Shown: positions 23,790-37,288, counted from the stretch's first letter. The stretch is 64,000 nucleotides of DNA from Straminergon stramineum (GCA_963920665.1 OY987272.1:19646893-19710892), one strand, 5' to 3'. Notes: generated from the sequence alone by a model not told the origin. Numbers and translations are program-made.

Positions 23790-26700
23790 GCCCGTACCCG
23801 GATATCAGTACCCGGATATATATCAGGATTGGCACTTCTTGCCGAATATGTAATTCAAGTTGGCAATACAAATTTGACAGATGCTAAAAAGAGGAATGTT
23901 TCCTCAAATTTCATGCTATCTCTATACAATTTAATTTTCTAACTTCTGGAAAAACAATATCCTATACATTTCACCTCTACTTTCAAAATTATTTTTCTGT
24001 AGAACTTGATAGTTAGATATGGAATTTATGAATATTGGAACATTTAGAAAACATATATAGGTTGGATCATGCATGAAGAAAAGGCACGATGCTGATGACA
24101 ACACAAGAATATATTACATACTCAATCTTGTGGATCTGTAGAAGGAAGTTTTACATGGAATTAATTGACCGTAGGGCAGTTTGCATGGGTAAAATGCACT
24201 AGGGCTCCACTACTCTCCTGCAATAAGTGACAACCAATTGAAATGTTGAAATTTCAAAATCTTAGATTATTGAAAACTCTAATTTGAAACTTATTCTTTA
24301 AAATATTTTAATTTATAGTTTGTAAACTTTTAGTCTATAAATTCATCAATAGTAGAGTAGGCAACACCTCTGATTTGAAATAAATTTTTGTTAAATTGAG
24401 CCTTCAATTTGTGTTGATTGGGAGGGCAATCGGTAGAAAAGACATTAGGATAATGCAAACTCATCCAAATTTTCTTTAAATTAGTAATCATTAAATTTTT
24501 AATTTTTATAGTTTTTTAATTTTATGTAAATAATTTGAAATGGTTTTTAATTTTCTTAAATTTTATGATTAAATTTTAATTATTCAAAAAGAATCAATTT
24601 TTAAGTTTTAAATTTTTTTTCTAAATTATTAATAATTTGCAAAATCTTAACCCCTATTTGACTAAAGAACTCACCTTGGGCTTTTTGAGAGCTCAGGCAA
24701 CTTCTATTGATTTCATAATTTAATACTTTTGCATGAATATTATCTAGGATGGATGCTAATCATCCTCATCTTCCTACAAAGCTTTGTTTCACATCACTCC
24801 AATAAATATTACAAAAAATATCAGTTTTTTATTAATTTCAATGTCAAATTGGAAACTAAAACATTCTAAGAAAAAATATATTCGAAGATATATTTATTAA
24901 ATTTATTTGATTGTGTAGATTAATACCTATTCAAAAACATTGAAAACGTTCAATTTCAAATAATGAGATGAAAATTACAAGGAGTTTTATTTTGTGGGCA
25001 ATGAAGGTAGAGAAAACATATAAAACCATTTTTTAACTCCATTTTGAAAATTTCTAGGATGTATGTTGTTTACAAAAACATTCTCACCCTTGGGATTTAC
25101 AATTCTTAATTTCTTTTACAAATTACTAGTGATTAAGGTTTTCTTTTCATCTAATACAACCTTACATTTATAATTTTTTTAACAAAAGTTTCTTTGATAA
25201 GTTTTTTTTATGTAATCTTTCCACATGTTGACTAGTTAGACATGTTATAGGACATACATATTTTCTCTTAAAAATGTTAAAACACAAAACTTCACCTTTT
25301 GAAAAGGCTAAAAAACTTGCTTTAGGAAGTTTAGGCACATTGAACTTGCAATCACAATGGTGAATTTTACTCTATAATTCCAGCACAATTTACTTGAAAT
25401 AAGTTAATTAAAAGATCCCATAGTTGAATTTGTAGGAAAACAAATATAAATGAAGATTTTAGCCCTGCTTTGGGTATGAGTATTTTGAGTAGTTTTGGAC
25501 TTCAAAATATAGTAGTAAATTAAAGGTTGGATTTTTTTAATATATTATTAAACAAATTTGTGCTTCTAGAAACTCTTCAACTTTCATTAATTGTTCTTGA
25601 AAACTTGATTAGGTACTTTGGTTCAAAGTCATTGGTGGTATAGATGATTATTGAAGGCCTAAATATATTGATCAAAGGATAAACTTAAATGTCTCCAAAA
25701 CATTTGAGAAATCCTTTAATATTTACAATACTTCAGTCGTAGTACATCAAAATTATCTCACATCAATTGGAACCTAAATTTATCAACACAACTTAGAAGA
25801 TATATCAATCTACCCATATCTCATTTAAAAAAAAGAAAAGAAAAGAAAAGAAAAGTTCAATTTTGAAAAAAATTATTCTAATATTTTATTTTTGTTATAT
25901 ATCCAAAGCCAACAAAGATTTCCATATTGGGACAAACACATTGAGCATCTAATAAAAGAAAAATAGTTTTGGTGATATCAAAGTGAATGAAGAGAAATCA
26001 TGAATACTAATTATCTAAATTTTCAAATTTGAAAAAATATTGATAATTATTTTCCAAATCAACTTCAAAGCATTCCACTTTGAAATTTCATTAAAATAGA
26101 ATTTATATTCTTATAATTTGATTTATTACAATCGGCTAATAATTGTCCTTTCATTGACTAGTAAAAAATTGTCAAATATTTTAGCATCAAAACACAGTTT
26201 TACTTTCCTAGACAATACTATATTTTTTGTGTACATTTCTTCATATAAAAACATGCAATAGCAATTTCTATCGTAATACGTACACTAATTCAAAAGCATT
26301 CATATTTTTATGCATAAAAAGAAAATAATTGAAGTTACTTTCTCAAGGACTATGGGATTTTTAGGCCTAAAAGTGCTTCAAAGTACTCATACTGAGAGCA
26401 AGGTTAAAATCTTCATATATTTTTATTTATTAACAAAAACAACTATAGGATCTATTAGCTAATTTGTTAGAGTACACCCTCCTAAAATTTCAAAGTGAGA
26501 AACTTTAACAATTACAAGATCATAATGCTATAATTTCAATAAGAGATATTTCCAACTCTTTTGAAATGGTTAGGTTTCATCTTTCAAACTTTTTACCCCC
26601 AAATGTGTATGTCCTCCGACTTCCATCTCTCCAAAGTAGGTTGAAGAAATAATTTGGAAATACATGTAAAAAATCCAACAAAAAATACTCTATATTGATG

Positions 26701-28252
26701 GTTGAAAAAACTAGTAAGTAGAAAGTGATAAAGTTTGATTAAAAATACAAAACTTGTTAAGAATTTAGTTATAATAGCATTGAGAAATTCCAATCTCAAC
26801 ACTTTCAATGTTGTAATAAACAATCTACATCCTATATTTTTAATTTTTTTGCCAAAAACATTGAAAATTGAAGGACCTCAAAGTTTATTTTTGAGTAGAG
26901 ATTCCATTAGTAAAACTCTACATAATTTTCATCTTCTTAATCAAAATAGAATGAGTCAGAGCTTTCCAAGTATATACAAGTCTAGTAATCCAAATTCAAA
27001 TTTTTATTTTTCTAAAAGTGATTATTTCTAAAGTACCTTGGTTCCTCAAGTTGAGAAAGAAACAACATATCATTCAATAATTTTTTAAACTTGTAGTCAA
27101 TTGTTACAAAATTAAGTTTGTTGTGCCTTGAAGCTACTCCTTGAACACATGTTGTGTACAAATTTCAAAGAAAACAAATGAACAATCCATTTGGAACTGG
27201 ATGACTAAATATGCTATATTACCAAGAAATGCTACTTTGTCCTTTAGGGATTTTAGTTTTTTTCACCCCAAATTACCACCCAAAAGATTGCAAAATGGTT
27301 GCATGAATCAAGTTAGTAGTTAATTGTATGTTTTGTATGAAGCTAAAGCAATAGTTGAATTCTTCCTAAAACCTATTTGTCTAAGACTTAAATCTAATGT
27401 GATTTTTTGGATGAAAAAACATGAAGATAGATGAAAGAATTCAAAATTAATAAAAATTTGTTCAATGAATGGATAATCATTCAAATGGATGAAATTTAGA
27501 AATGCAAATTAAGTACAAGTTAATTAACCTATACTTTGACTTCCACTCCCTCTCCTACTTCCTCTTCTATTTTTATATTTATGGAAACTTTTATTTTTTA
27601 CAAAAATATTTTCCATCTTATATGTGAGATAAAATTTATCTCACATAAGATTGGAAACCTTGCTTTTAGGTGCATATGCCAATATCCATACCTATCACGT
27701 GTTGATATTGAAAAACAAGTATTTAAGGCCTTATTCGTTAAATTGAGACAAGCTGCAGTCTCATTTTAATTCACTTCTATATTTAGAAAACAAAAGAGTT
27801 CATTAAATTGAGACTTAAAAATGTCGAAGTACATATTTAATTAATTTACTATTGCTATAAATAGCAAGAAGAAGCCGCATTCATCTTTTGAACATTTTTA
27901 TTTTATTAAAAATATACACTTTAAATCATACAAGATGTTATCATTTGAGACATTTCTTGAAATTGGCAGGTGCATCTACGAAAGGACTAATCTTTAGGTT
28001 GTTGATGCCAAACTTTAACATCTAAAACATCTTTATTACAAAAAATTCAAATGAATACACTTAATGTAGAACATTTGAGAAAAATAAGAAAATAAAATAT
28101 ACTATTAATAGAAATCAACAATTCTAATACAATCAAACTACCCTCATAAAATGGACAAAATATATTTATGCGAACATATCAAAACATGTAAATGCAAAGT
28201 CCATGGCACTTCACACCCTACAACAAAAACTACTTTTATACCTACACACTAT
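23790..28252. other. AT-rich gene desert with few CpG dinucleotides
   Basis: The sequence is dominated by A/T runs. CpG is rare to the eye, and long frames do not exceed about 100 codons. No terminal repeats, transposase or exons are visible. It resembles the AT-rich blocks at 40.4-43.7 and 52.9-62.6 kb. It may be ancient transposon DNA decayed by cytosine loss, but this is inference. Confidence 0.6.
25827..25855. repeat. (AAAAG)n microsatellite
   Basis: Five to six AAAAG units follow a short poly-A run within the AT-rich desert. Confidence 0.85.
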
Positions 28253-29947
28253 TCATCCTTCTGCCATAGACTCATCATTGTTTGAATTAGCCATGAAGGC
28301 TTCTACTGATGCTTTGATGATGTCAATTTGTGGCTTTGGAATTGCCACCCTTGGATCTGAAGTCCCCTCTCGCATATGTGGCTTCCAAGCAGTCATGATA
28401 CAATCTGTGCTCGACCACGTTGGGGTTATTGCTCAATCTTCGTGCCACACATTCCCTTTTTTTGTGTCCCATCCATCATATGTTTTCATGTTAATGTGTC
28501 GATCTGAAGCTGGCGTCCAATATTGGATTTGGATCATATTCATATGCCCTGGATCCGGATTCGGATTCGTAATGGCTCTAGCAAGCCATAATGGCTTGGA
28601 GTCACCATTAGCAGGCCGCATTACGACAAAATAACCTGCGAACGTATCGCGATTAACACGAAAAGAAGCACGGGGACGATCACACCGTCGTCCTACAAAG
28701 GGTGCATCATCTGCATCCCCTTCAGGTAGTGTATCATCCCTCTCCCTGCATTCTTCCTCATCATGGATGATGTCGCAGCACAGGATAAGTAAATTCCCTA
28801 TTATGCTCACAAAAATCACTCTAGAGCATAACGAAGTGACTCTAAAGATCGAACCCACGAGATTCTCTGAAGTATTTACTTGGTTTGGGCGAGTAAGCGC
28901 TTTCACCCTCTAAAACTTCCTTTCCGGTCCTAGATCTAAAACCGGAAACAAACAACCACCCAGAGGATCAAGACCGGATTACTTCCCACCCGATTCATAA
29001 ATCCTCCGTAAAAACCCAATTCTTCCAATCTCCAGGACCTAAACAATTCCAGTCCTGGTACTACTCTGAACCAATCCGCTCCGACTGGTTCCCTTATCTT
29101 CCCAACACTCTTCCGGTTTAGTTTTGCCTCTGTTGGACCATCAGAGGGTTCGCCGCTTAGGTTTCTAAGTAGTAGGCCCACCACTCCTTCTGCGGATTAT
29201 AGTGGTTGAAGACCCACTATTCTCTCCCCTCCTTTCCTAACTAACTCGAATCTGGTTTGATCCCTCACAACAATCCGGACAGAAACCCGGAATGTAGGTC
29301 ACACAGAGATCCCCCGTACGATCCGTTCTTACTACAACGACCTCAATGCCAGCTCCTACCCGTGCGAAGCTAGGTGGTTACAAGTATACTCGTCTGTTCC
29401 AACAGTACCTAGGATTATTCCGTTTACCAATCTATGGTGATGAGACCTCTCAGAAGGTCGGACACTTGACCGGACTACCCGTCCAGGAGTTCTAGCGCGA
29501 CTAAGGGTACCCTCCCTACCCGCCTAGCCTAACAGCGGCTATTTCACCCGGAACTTTGAAACCCTAGATCTTGCTGAGGCACTAAAATACACTCCCAACA
29601 CTTACGCAACCTGCACCCACACCAAGGATCGGAAACTATCGCACTAAGGGGAGAAATCTAACCACAACTCTGCCTTACACCTTCCTAACTCCACATCATT
29701 CAAACTTGCCAAGCTTGGGAGACACACACGACAAGAGAGCGCATACAAAGGTACAACAAAATTGCAAAGAGAAGACTCCCAGCGTCCCTCATGGGCACTG
29801 ATTATATACATTTCAAAAGTTACAAATGGGCGGGAAAACTCGCGAAAGTTCCGCCGCCATCTCCGTCAGACTTTCCGGTCCTACCTACTCCCCACTTTGA
29901 CCGGAACAGGTTCCATATCCGTTCCTACTCTACCTACACTGTAAATC

Positions 29948-31687
29948 CTAAACCCCTATTCGCGATCCGAAAGTCGCGCTGTCCGCTCCCGGGTCCATTT
30001 GCTCAAAAACCTTGTTGAGGTTCTGACTCCTCTCGATCTCCTGAGGTCGAGGAACCGGATTGCCTTCTGTGGACACGGGCGGTGAGTCCAAGTCGATGGC
30101 GGTTCCAGGCGTGCCAGCTTGGGTCGTTCTCTTGGACTTTGGGGTCATATCCTTCCCTTCTCCTGCTGTCACTTCCGAGAATGAATCCGGGAGGGAGATA
30201 TCCGAGAGTCGGATACCGCGAGAGCAAGTTGCTCCCGACAGTATCCGGGTACTCTCCTCCATCTGGTCCGCTGCCTTCCGTGCCTCCTGCATTGCCACTT
30301 CTACCTACTCGGCAAAGTCGTTGAGGATCCGCACCATCCAGGAACCAGATAGCTTCTTCTCCTCATGCACCCGCTCGTCAAACAACTTGGCTTTGGTGAG
30401 GGCCGTTCCGGTCTCCCCGAACGTGGCCTTCACTTGCTCCATCATCTACCGAGCATCCTCTGCAATCGATTTGGTGGCGGCAAAGTTCTTCTGGTGCACC
30501 AGGATCTTCGTCTTCATCCGATCCACCTCCTCTTGTAACCGGCGGATCTCTGCTTCCTGCTTCCGGGACTCGACCGGATCAGAAATACAAGCCGCCACTT
30601 TTTCCGGTAGCTCCCAGTCGGGTATTGCTCCCACCATCCTTCCGATTGCTATCAGCATCTTCTTTTTCATCTCCCAATCCGCTCGTATATCGCATAAGTT
30701 CTTTACGAGTGATCTGAACGGATCATCCGGATCCGATTGTTCTCACACCGTCTTCTCGACCTCTGGCTTCTCCTCTGGGGCCGGGGTGTCGCGAGCAGGC
30801 GGCGTCCCTTGCTTGTTGGGAGAGGTCGTCTTCTGCCGTTTGATGACTGGCATTGGTGTCTCCTCTTCCTCCGACTCACTGTTCTCCTCGGGATCGGAAT
30901 CGGATTCCATCTCCTCATCCGTTTCCGATTCTCCGTATTTTAGGAGAGTTTCCTGAGCCTTCCACCTCTTCTCCTCTGGTGTGCTCAGGAGATGTTGGAA
31001 ATGATAGAGGTGCATGAGATAGGGGCACACTAGAGTGGCCCTACTCTTCCCCACTCTTCCTACGAGTTGGGTGACCAGCTCGGAAAGGATCCGAGCCCAG
31101 TCGACTTTCCGGTCTCCTCTCAGAGAGTCGAAAATAGTGTTGGCGAGGGAGATAGTCACCCTCGTCGGTTTTTCTGGATGAAGGACCGGAACTAAGAACT
31201 TCAGCAGCCGGCGCTGCCGCTCATCGATGCAGTCGTCCACCGCATATTCGTCTTTCGGGTTGACCGCTCCTCTGAACTTCCCATGGCAGAACTCATCCTT
31301 CCGGCTTGCCATTTCTAGCCCTCCTACGCGGAAACTATAGGCTGTTCTCCACATGTCTTCCGTCCACAGATGTGGAATGGCTCGCGGAGTGTTGTCAAAC
31401 TCATTGGACAACTTGCCCAAGAGTTCTTTGACTATGGACTCTTCTTTAAAGCCCCAGGGTTTATCCACAAACCCTAGGCAACCCATGGAGTTCAAGTCTT
31501 CCATGAGTTGGGACTTGGTTGGTTCGGTGGAGGGAACAACCGGAACTACCTTCCGGAGCTTTACCTCCGCTGGGGGTACACTGGAACTGGCCTGTCCGCC
31601 TCTAGTCCTCCTAAGCTGCGGCATGGATACGGATTGGTGCGCTCGGGACCCTTTCCAATACTCCCTCGCTATCTCTCCTAGCCGCAC
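29948..31687 (-). pseudogene. Unknown element-encoded protein (copy 1), interrupted frame
   Basis: Starts at 31687 and runs to 29948 with in-frame stops at 30743-30745, 30446-30448 and 30305-30307. The N-terminal half has a globular region (HLWTEDMWRTAYSFRVGGL, then CIDERQRRLLKFLVPVLHP, then VCPYLMHLYHFQHLL) with some similarity in style to putative plant transposon proteins. It is followed by an acidic stretch, a basic KRQKTTS stretch, a coiled-coil segment (RRLQEEVDRMKTKI) and a Ser/Thr-rich tail. Copy 2 has CAG at the position of the TAG 30446-30448, so that stop is a private C-to-T change. The other two stops are shared with copy 2. I cannot assign a function. Confidence 0.65.
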
Positions 31688-31885
31688 GCCTCATTCTCGC
31701 TTTCGCTCCCCAATCTCAACCAGTAATTAAAGCTCAAACGCTCAAGGACCACAAGTCTTGCAACGGACACTAGCACAAAAGACTGTCACGGGAAACTAAT
31801 CGACAGGCACAAAGGCAAACATAGAGCATAGACAACGCTGGGCAAACGAGAATGAGAAAGAGTTTGATCTAGGTAGCTTCAGTTC

Positions 31886-31892
31886 TTTTATA
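31886..31892 (-). promoter_or_regulatory. TATA box of 3.36-kb element copy 1
   Basis: The minus strand reads TATAAAA (in GGCTATAAAAGAACTGAAGC), about 200 bases upstream of the element's first ATG frame. The same box is conserved in copy 2 at 37282-37288. Confidence 0.6.
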
Positions 31893-33993
31893 GCCATTGG
31901 ACTCCCTGCCACCTCATCCTGACTCCTTCCGGATCCGGTTCGTCTAAGGTATCCGGTCCATCACTTATCTAGTCCAACATCCGCTCTTATCCGTTTGTTC
32001 TCTAGAAATGGGATGGAGTAGATCTTGGCGCTAACTCATTCTCCACTTCTATTTCCGCTCCTTATGGTTTCTTAACCAAATCCGGATACCCTTATCTAGC
32101 TTTCTGATTAGTATTACTAAGTAAAACCAAAAAAATTAGAATTTCATGTTGCTATAGATGATCCTCGAAGCTGGCCAAAATCCATGTAGTAATGTCTCAC
32201 GCGGCTCTAGAGGTGCATTAAGAGCTACTCAAACACCTTTCCAATACTCTTTTATAGGACCATTTTTCCTCCTGAATTCTCCAGATTGGTCATCATCTGC
32301 CATTCCACTCTAGTGTGCAATGAAACCGTTCAAAACTCTCTTGATCTCATCGAGAGAACGCATCTTCTCAGGAACTAGAGGTGGTGGATCACCGCTTGGA
32401 ACTATTGGACGTCCGTCTTCAATCTCAGACCACAAGCGAATTCCTTTGCCGTCCTCTGGCAACCATTTCTTGTCCGTACACAGATTTTTATACTCCATCA
32501 AAGGCCATCCACTGGAATCCATGTAAAACTTGAACTGCTGGGACCTAGAATGACCTTCCAAAAAATCTCCTCTTGTACCCAAATACCCATCTACATATCG
32601 CTTGAAATCAGGAACTTCCTCGATGAGATGAGGAATGATGGGGTGCGTTTCGCAATCCATGAAGGATTTCATGAGTTTCGGGAGTGTTGGATAGTTGTTT
32701 GTCTTCAATTTAGTGCTCCATCAACCAAAAAGAGCGTCAATGTCTTCATGAGTGTGCCCAACAATGAGGAAATTGATGTACACTTCGCGGAAAATCCCTT
32801 TGTATATAAGTAGGGAGCAAAAAGCAAAAACCCATCTATTCTTATTGTCCCCTGATGCATTATCCAACTGCAAAGTCAATATTGGTGGTAAAGGTTGAGC
32901 TAGAATTGATTCTTCCGGAGGAGGAAGGAGAGAGTCCAAGCAAATATCTGCCTCTTCCAGAATCGCCTTGGTTAATGTGGATTGCGTCTCCTTTTCAGAG
33001 AATAACTTGCGCGATGAATTCTTTGGTGGTTCTTTAGCATCATGCAACAACTTTGCGATTGACCGAATGGTATGATTTGAATTTGTCAGAAAAATGTCTA
33101 AACCGTAGTGTGCATATCGAACATCCTCATGCCCATGAGCAATCATACTCGTAACAACAACAGGCATTTTCATGTAGGAATCCGTTGCTTTAGTTTTGTG
33201 AGAGAAGTGTGGAGAAGCGATCTTGGAGTGATCCATTTTATCATGGATAATGGTTAGCATCTTCTCAGGATATGTTTGAGAAACATGTTGATTTGCATAG
33301 TACAGTTCTCTATGGGCCCTTTGGCCCACAAGGTGGGTATCCAAAGCAATGGTCCACCTCTCTTGCACGTACAAAAGGGGAGTGCATGCGCTCCTCAATT
33401 GCTTGTATTTATCACACAAGCCACATCGAGCGAAATTGTCTCCACGTGCTTTTGGAGCAAATTCTGGGAAAGAAGCACGTCGAATGTTGCTCAAGCCACT
33501 CAAAGAAATTGGTTGCAAATTTAAAGTTGCATTGGCCTCATTAATTTTTGGTAATTGATCACTCCACCGAAATGCAGACGGCAAAACCATTGCAGGGACT
33601 TTCTCCCCTGATTCTAGTGTCCTTGTTTCATGTGGCATTTTGTTAGCTTCAGGAACCACTAGTGTCCGAAGTGTTGTAGTAGCTTGCACAGTATGTTTCC
33701 GTGGTTTTTTGGACCCCAAATTCCCATGCGCCTCTGCTTGCTTCCCATCCTTAGCCATCTCTTTGTACCTATAAAAGGTAGCCTTCGAAACCTCATGAAT
33801 GGTCCACCATGCAGTGGGACACACTTCCCTTCCTTTCAAAGTAATCCACTCTTTGCCAGCAGGATCTTTGTGGATCTGCCTATGCACTTCAAGAAGACAC
33901 TATTTCTAAATGACGTAGAATATGACTCTTGATTATTTATCCAGTTCTTAGTCATATACGACTTAAAATATGGCTCTCGACGTTGGAAATGGG

Positions 33994-34870
33994 TATCGTC
34001 GACTCAACGATAATCATGTGTAAGACCAAAAATGTAAACCTTCCAATACTATCATATGCAGAGATTCTCCTCAATTACAATATATAGAAGATATTATTTG
34101 TGAATATATAAATTTCACATTCATGAGTAAATAGATAATTAGACTAATGCATTCCAAAATAAAATAATTATCATCGAGTCAAGGGTAACAAAACCTCTAA
34201 AGAGACATAAAGGCTATCATCAAATCCAAGATAAAGTGAAAGAGACATTCCAAGGAACACCAAGAAAACATCGTCGAAGAAGTATATTATGTCAAGAAGT
34301 ATATTATATTTCATAAACACCATTTAGAAAACAAATAAAAATTAGAGGATTATGCACAAGGATAACATGAGTATCACTGAGTCAACGATAACCTCTTGAG
34401 AATAAAAACATATTAACTTTCCATCGATACAATCTTATTTCGAGTCCCATTCATTTTTATCAATAATACAGGTTATTCCTGGAAATATGACTTATCCTTG
34501 AGTCGACGATAAGACAATTACACAAATACTTTTCTAAAATATCTTACGATTAATGAACTAGGGACCCAAATTACGAGATTTTAATATTGTTGAGTCGACG
34601 ATAAAACTTCTTGAAATATAAATCTTCCAAAATTAGACTTTAAGATGGATATCGTCCTTAAATATAAAATCATTATCATTTGAAGGAATATTCAACTCAG
34701 ACCTATCCTCGTATCGACGATAAGACCCACATACTATTAAATTAAATAGATATCGTTGACTCGAGGATATGACGGATGAGTCTTAGGAATTCAGACCGTT
34801 CCATCTTCTCATGCAGTCCACGATTTTCAATTACATATTGAGTTCTCTTGATATCGTCGACTCGAGAATA
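33994..34870. repeat. Cluster of eight 19-bp palindromes (TATCnTCGAnTCGAnGATA family)
   Basis: Sites begin at about 33994, 34169, 34372, 34493, 34585, 34704, 34751 and 34852. Examples are TATCGTCGACTCAACGATA, TATCCTTGAGTCGACGATA, TATCGTTGACTCGAGGATA and TATCGTCGACTCGAGAATA. Each is two 9-base half sites around one central base. Deviations are mostly C-to-T or G-to-A inside TCGA. The flanks are AT-rich and not alike, so these are not copies of one longer repeat. The cluster lies upstream of the minus-strand DUF7869 frame. Confidence 0.9.
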
Positions 34871-35489
34871 TACTCTATATTGATATAATATAGGATCCTC
34901 CATAATTTTTGGCGAAAAAATAGGGAGACGTATACCTCACCATCTGCATGATGCACAACACCAACACTCTCATACGACACAATAGAAATCAAATTTCTAT
35001 GTTTCACTCTTTTGCTAATGAAACTATTCATTGAAAACCAAAGGAATGTAAGGTACAACAACAACAGGACGTAGTGCGTACTGTACAAATCAGAAGTTAA
35101 AGCACAATACTACTTACCAGCAACTGCAATCAATGTACACACTCCTCTTCTTAAAGTCCCCACTATCTGATCAAGACAATTGAAAACCAAACATGGATTG
35201 GAAATGCGGTAAACAAAATGTTGAAGCGTCCTGTAGGTTAGAGAACAAGCAAATGCAAAACAAAGTTGTGACATGAAAGTTGCAAGGGAGAGAGCTTGAG
35301 CTTCCGCCAATCGAGGGGCGGGGAAGAATTGGCGCGGGAATTCAAATTCTTTGGAAATACATGGCATCTGACAACGTTCATGGTCCACTTTCTGTGGCAG
35401 CACTTAAATGCCTCTTTATGTGCCGCTTTCTGTCAGCTTTGCGGCATAAAGATGCGGTTGAAGAACGAAAGCAACCCCAAAAGGGTTTC

Positions 35490-35690
35490 TCTAATACCAA
35501 CCCATAAAGGTTTCACTAAGACCAGCCAAAAAAGGCTTTACTAATACTAGACCAAAAGGCTTTACTAATACCAACCAAAAAAGTCTTCGCTAATACCAAC
35601 CAAAAAAAGTCTTCGCTAATACCAACCAATAACAGTCTTTGCTAATACCAACCAAAAAAAGGCTTTGCTAATACCAACCAAAAAAGTTTG
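35490..35690. repeat. Tandem array of about 28-bp units
   Basis: About seven to eight units carrying CTAATACCAACCAAAAAA with a variable GGCTTTG or GTCTTCG spacer follow each other head to tail. Unit length varies by one or two bases because of A-run slippage. Confidence 0.85.
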
Positions 35691-35872
35691 TTCGTTTATA
35701 GTCTATCTGCTATTTATGTCATTGTCTTAATTTTTGTTCATGTGACTCTCATTACTAGGAGATTCCTAATAATTGCTTCTTTGCTTATACTTTGTCCAGT
35801 GTCCGGGTTTTTTAAAAAATCCTTCCTTCGACGGTTTGGGATCCTAATTATCTGGAATGTAGGGTTTACGTC

Positions 35873-35905
35873 TTAGGGTTTAGGGTTAGGGTTTAGGGTT
35901 TAGGA
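35873..35905. repeat. Interstitial plant telomere-type repeat (TTTAGGG)n
   Basis: Four to five units of TTAGGGT/TTTAGGG, some one base short, occur in a row. This is the canonical plant telomere repeat and supports a plant origin. It may mark an old end-joining repair site. Confidence 0.75.
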
Positions 35906-37281
35906 TTGTGAACAATTCTAGATTTGTAGGGAAAAAATTTGGAATCTCCTAAGTTTCTTAGGTGATGCAATTTATGTGAAGTTCATCGCTTGATTGTACG
36001 GAAGTACTCTTTAACCCCTAAAGTCCCAATGTGCTTACGAGTGACAACATGGATTTTAAGTAGGTTCCTATGAGCTCATTTGTTAGTGATTTTTTCTGAA
36101 ACTTTCTCGTAAGATATAAAAAATTATTAGCTCTAGGGGAATATAATTTGTATTTCAATCAGTGGTCAGGAGTAAAAGATGTGCCACAATTATCTGAAAA
36201 TGGGGAGAGCAAGCAACGAACAAAATTTGTAAAAAATTGAAATATATATCTTTTAATTATTTTATTCTTGAAGATTATATTTTTGTCTAAATGGGAAGCT
36301 TTGAATCATCCCATTGGGATTACTAATATGAAAGATATAGAGTTTCTTATTTAGCAAGTAATTAGATTGTCTTATTCAAAACAAAAAATTCTTTCTCTAT
36401 GAATGCTAATATCTTTCAATGCGTGTGGTAAGATATCATGAAATTTTCAATGGATGATCCAAGAAATGTTTGGTAAAAGATGCTACAGTGAGATTCAAAA
36501 AAAATATTTTTTCTGATTCCTTACATAAATGCAATAGAAGTAGCAGTTTCAAGTGGTTTTTGAAAGAAAAATGGCCTTAGGACTTTAGGGGTGAAAAGCT
36601 TAGCATTTTAGGAACATTTTTTACTACAATGTTTTGCACAATTCATTTAGTACCATCATTTTTGAGTAGTTTCATGTAAACATTAAATATGACAATTCCT
36701 TTACAATTATTGTATGCTACAAGAATTCATCTTTACTATGAGTATGAATACTGCTTCATATATTCAATATGGAATATTCGATATGAATTCAATCTTTCAA
36801 TTGTACTAGGATTCTATGTTTTTTTGTACTTACATAATTCTTATTCATTGAAATGTAAATTGAATTTGTAGTATTCATTTATAGTATAATTGTAGGGTTT
36901 AGGATTTAATGATATGTATTTGTCAAGTGATTTGCATATGTCATTCCCTAATGGCAATGTAATATGCATTTGAAATTATAGTAGTATTTGAATCATTGTT
37001 TGTTATAATGATTGAATTCTTCAAAATAGATTGTTGTCACAACGTGCAGTTTTAGATTTTTTTGGTTTACCAAGTCCAGCTAACCGGAAAATACATATAG
37101 GTATTCGGAATTAGCTAAGGAACCATCTAGATCTGAATATGAAGTGGAAAATGAGATAGTGAAAAGATTTACTCAATCCAGATCCCGGGAAGCGGAAGGG
37201 TAGGAACGGATATCTGACCGGATACCTTAGACAAACCGGATCCGGAACGAGTTAGGATGAGGTGGCAGGGAGTCCAACGGC

Positions 37282-37288
37282 TATAAAA
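37282..37288 (+). promoter_or_regulatory. TATA box of 3.36-kb element copy 2
   Basis: TATAAAA within GGCTATAAAAGAACTGGAGC is conserved between the two copies at the same distance from the element's first ATG. Confidence 0.6.

Larger units (their letters stand above)
28771..32130 (-). mobile_element. Uncharacterised 3.36-kb element, copy 1 (inserted in the DUF7869 gene)
   Basis: The reverse complement matches 37,055-40,412 along its length, at well over 90 percent by eye. The matching block runs from TTTTTTTGGTTTTAC (inner end near 32130) to CTTATCCTGT.CTGCGACA (outer end near 28771). Flanking sequences differ right at both ends, so these are two independent insertions, not one inverted duplication. 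I see no long terminal repeats and no clear terminal inverted repeats. The unit may start TG and end CA, as an LTR does, so a very long solo LTR or a non-autonomous retrotransposon derivative is possible. It carries a TATA box, a roughly 600-codon gene and about 1.2 kb of 3' non-coding DNA. Confidence 0.75.
28253..33902 (-). pseudogene. DUF7869 (transposon-related, unknown function) protein gene, split by an unrelated element
   Basis: The N-terminal and central part is at about 33899-32150, the C-terminal part at 28770-28253; copy 1 of the 3.36-kb element lies between. Recognisable blocks: GREVCPTAWWTIHEVSKATF, FARCGLCDKYKQLRSAC, LQLDNASGDNKNRW and FLIVGHTHEDIDALFG (DUF7869 core). The distal part has GRRCDRPRASFRVNRDTFAG, PLWLARAITNPNPDPGH and QIQYWTPASDRHI. 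DUF7869 proteins occur in plants and some animals; the fold is thought to be transposase-related and the function is unknown. In-frame stops lie at 32721-32723 (TGA where ALFGRWS is expected), 32310-32312, 32229-32231 and 28433-28435, all fitting CGA to TGA or CAG to TAG. The frame is closed by TAG at 33900-33902, so the true 5' end or a first exon is unknown. Eight 19-bp palindromes lie just upstream (33994-34870). Confidence 0.75.
34871..37054. other. Non-coding DNA between the palindrome cluster and element copy 2
   Basis: Contains a degenerate tandem array (35490-35690) and a telomere-like run (35873-35905), annotated separately. The rest is AT-rich, and the short open frames there lack domains. 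Confidence 0.5.

Noticed and set aside
28840..28880. tRNA-like GATCGAACCCACGAG word in element copy 1
   Set aside because: No cloverleaf could be drawn around it, and the word is part of the element's 3' region repeated in copy 2.
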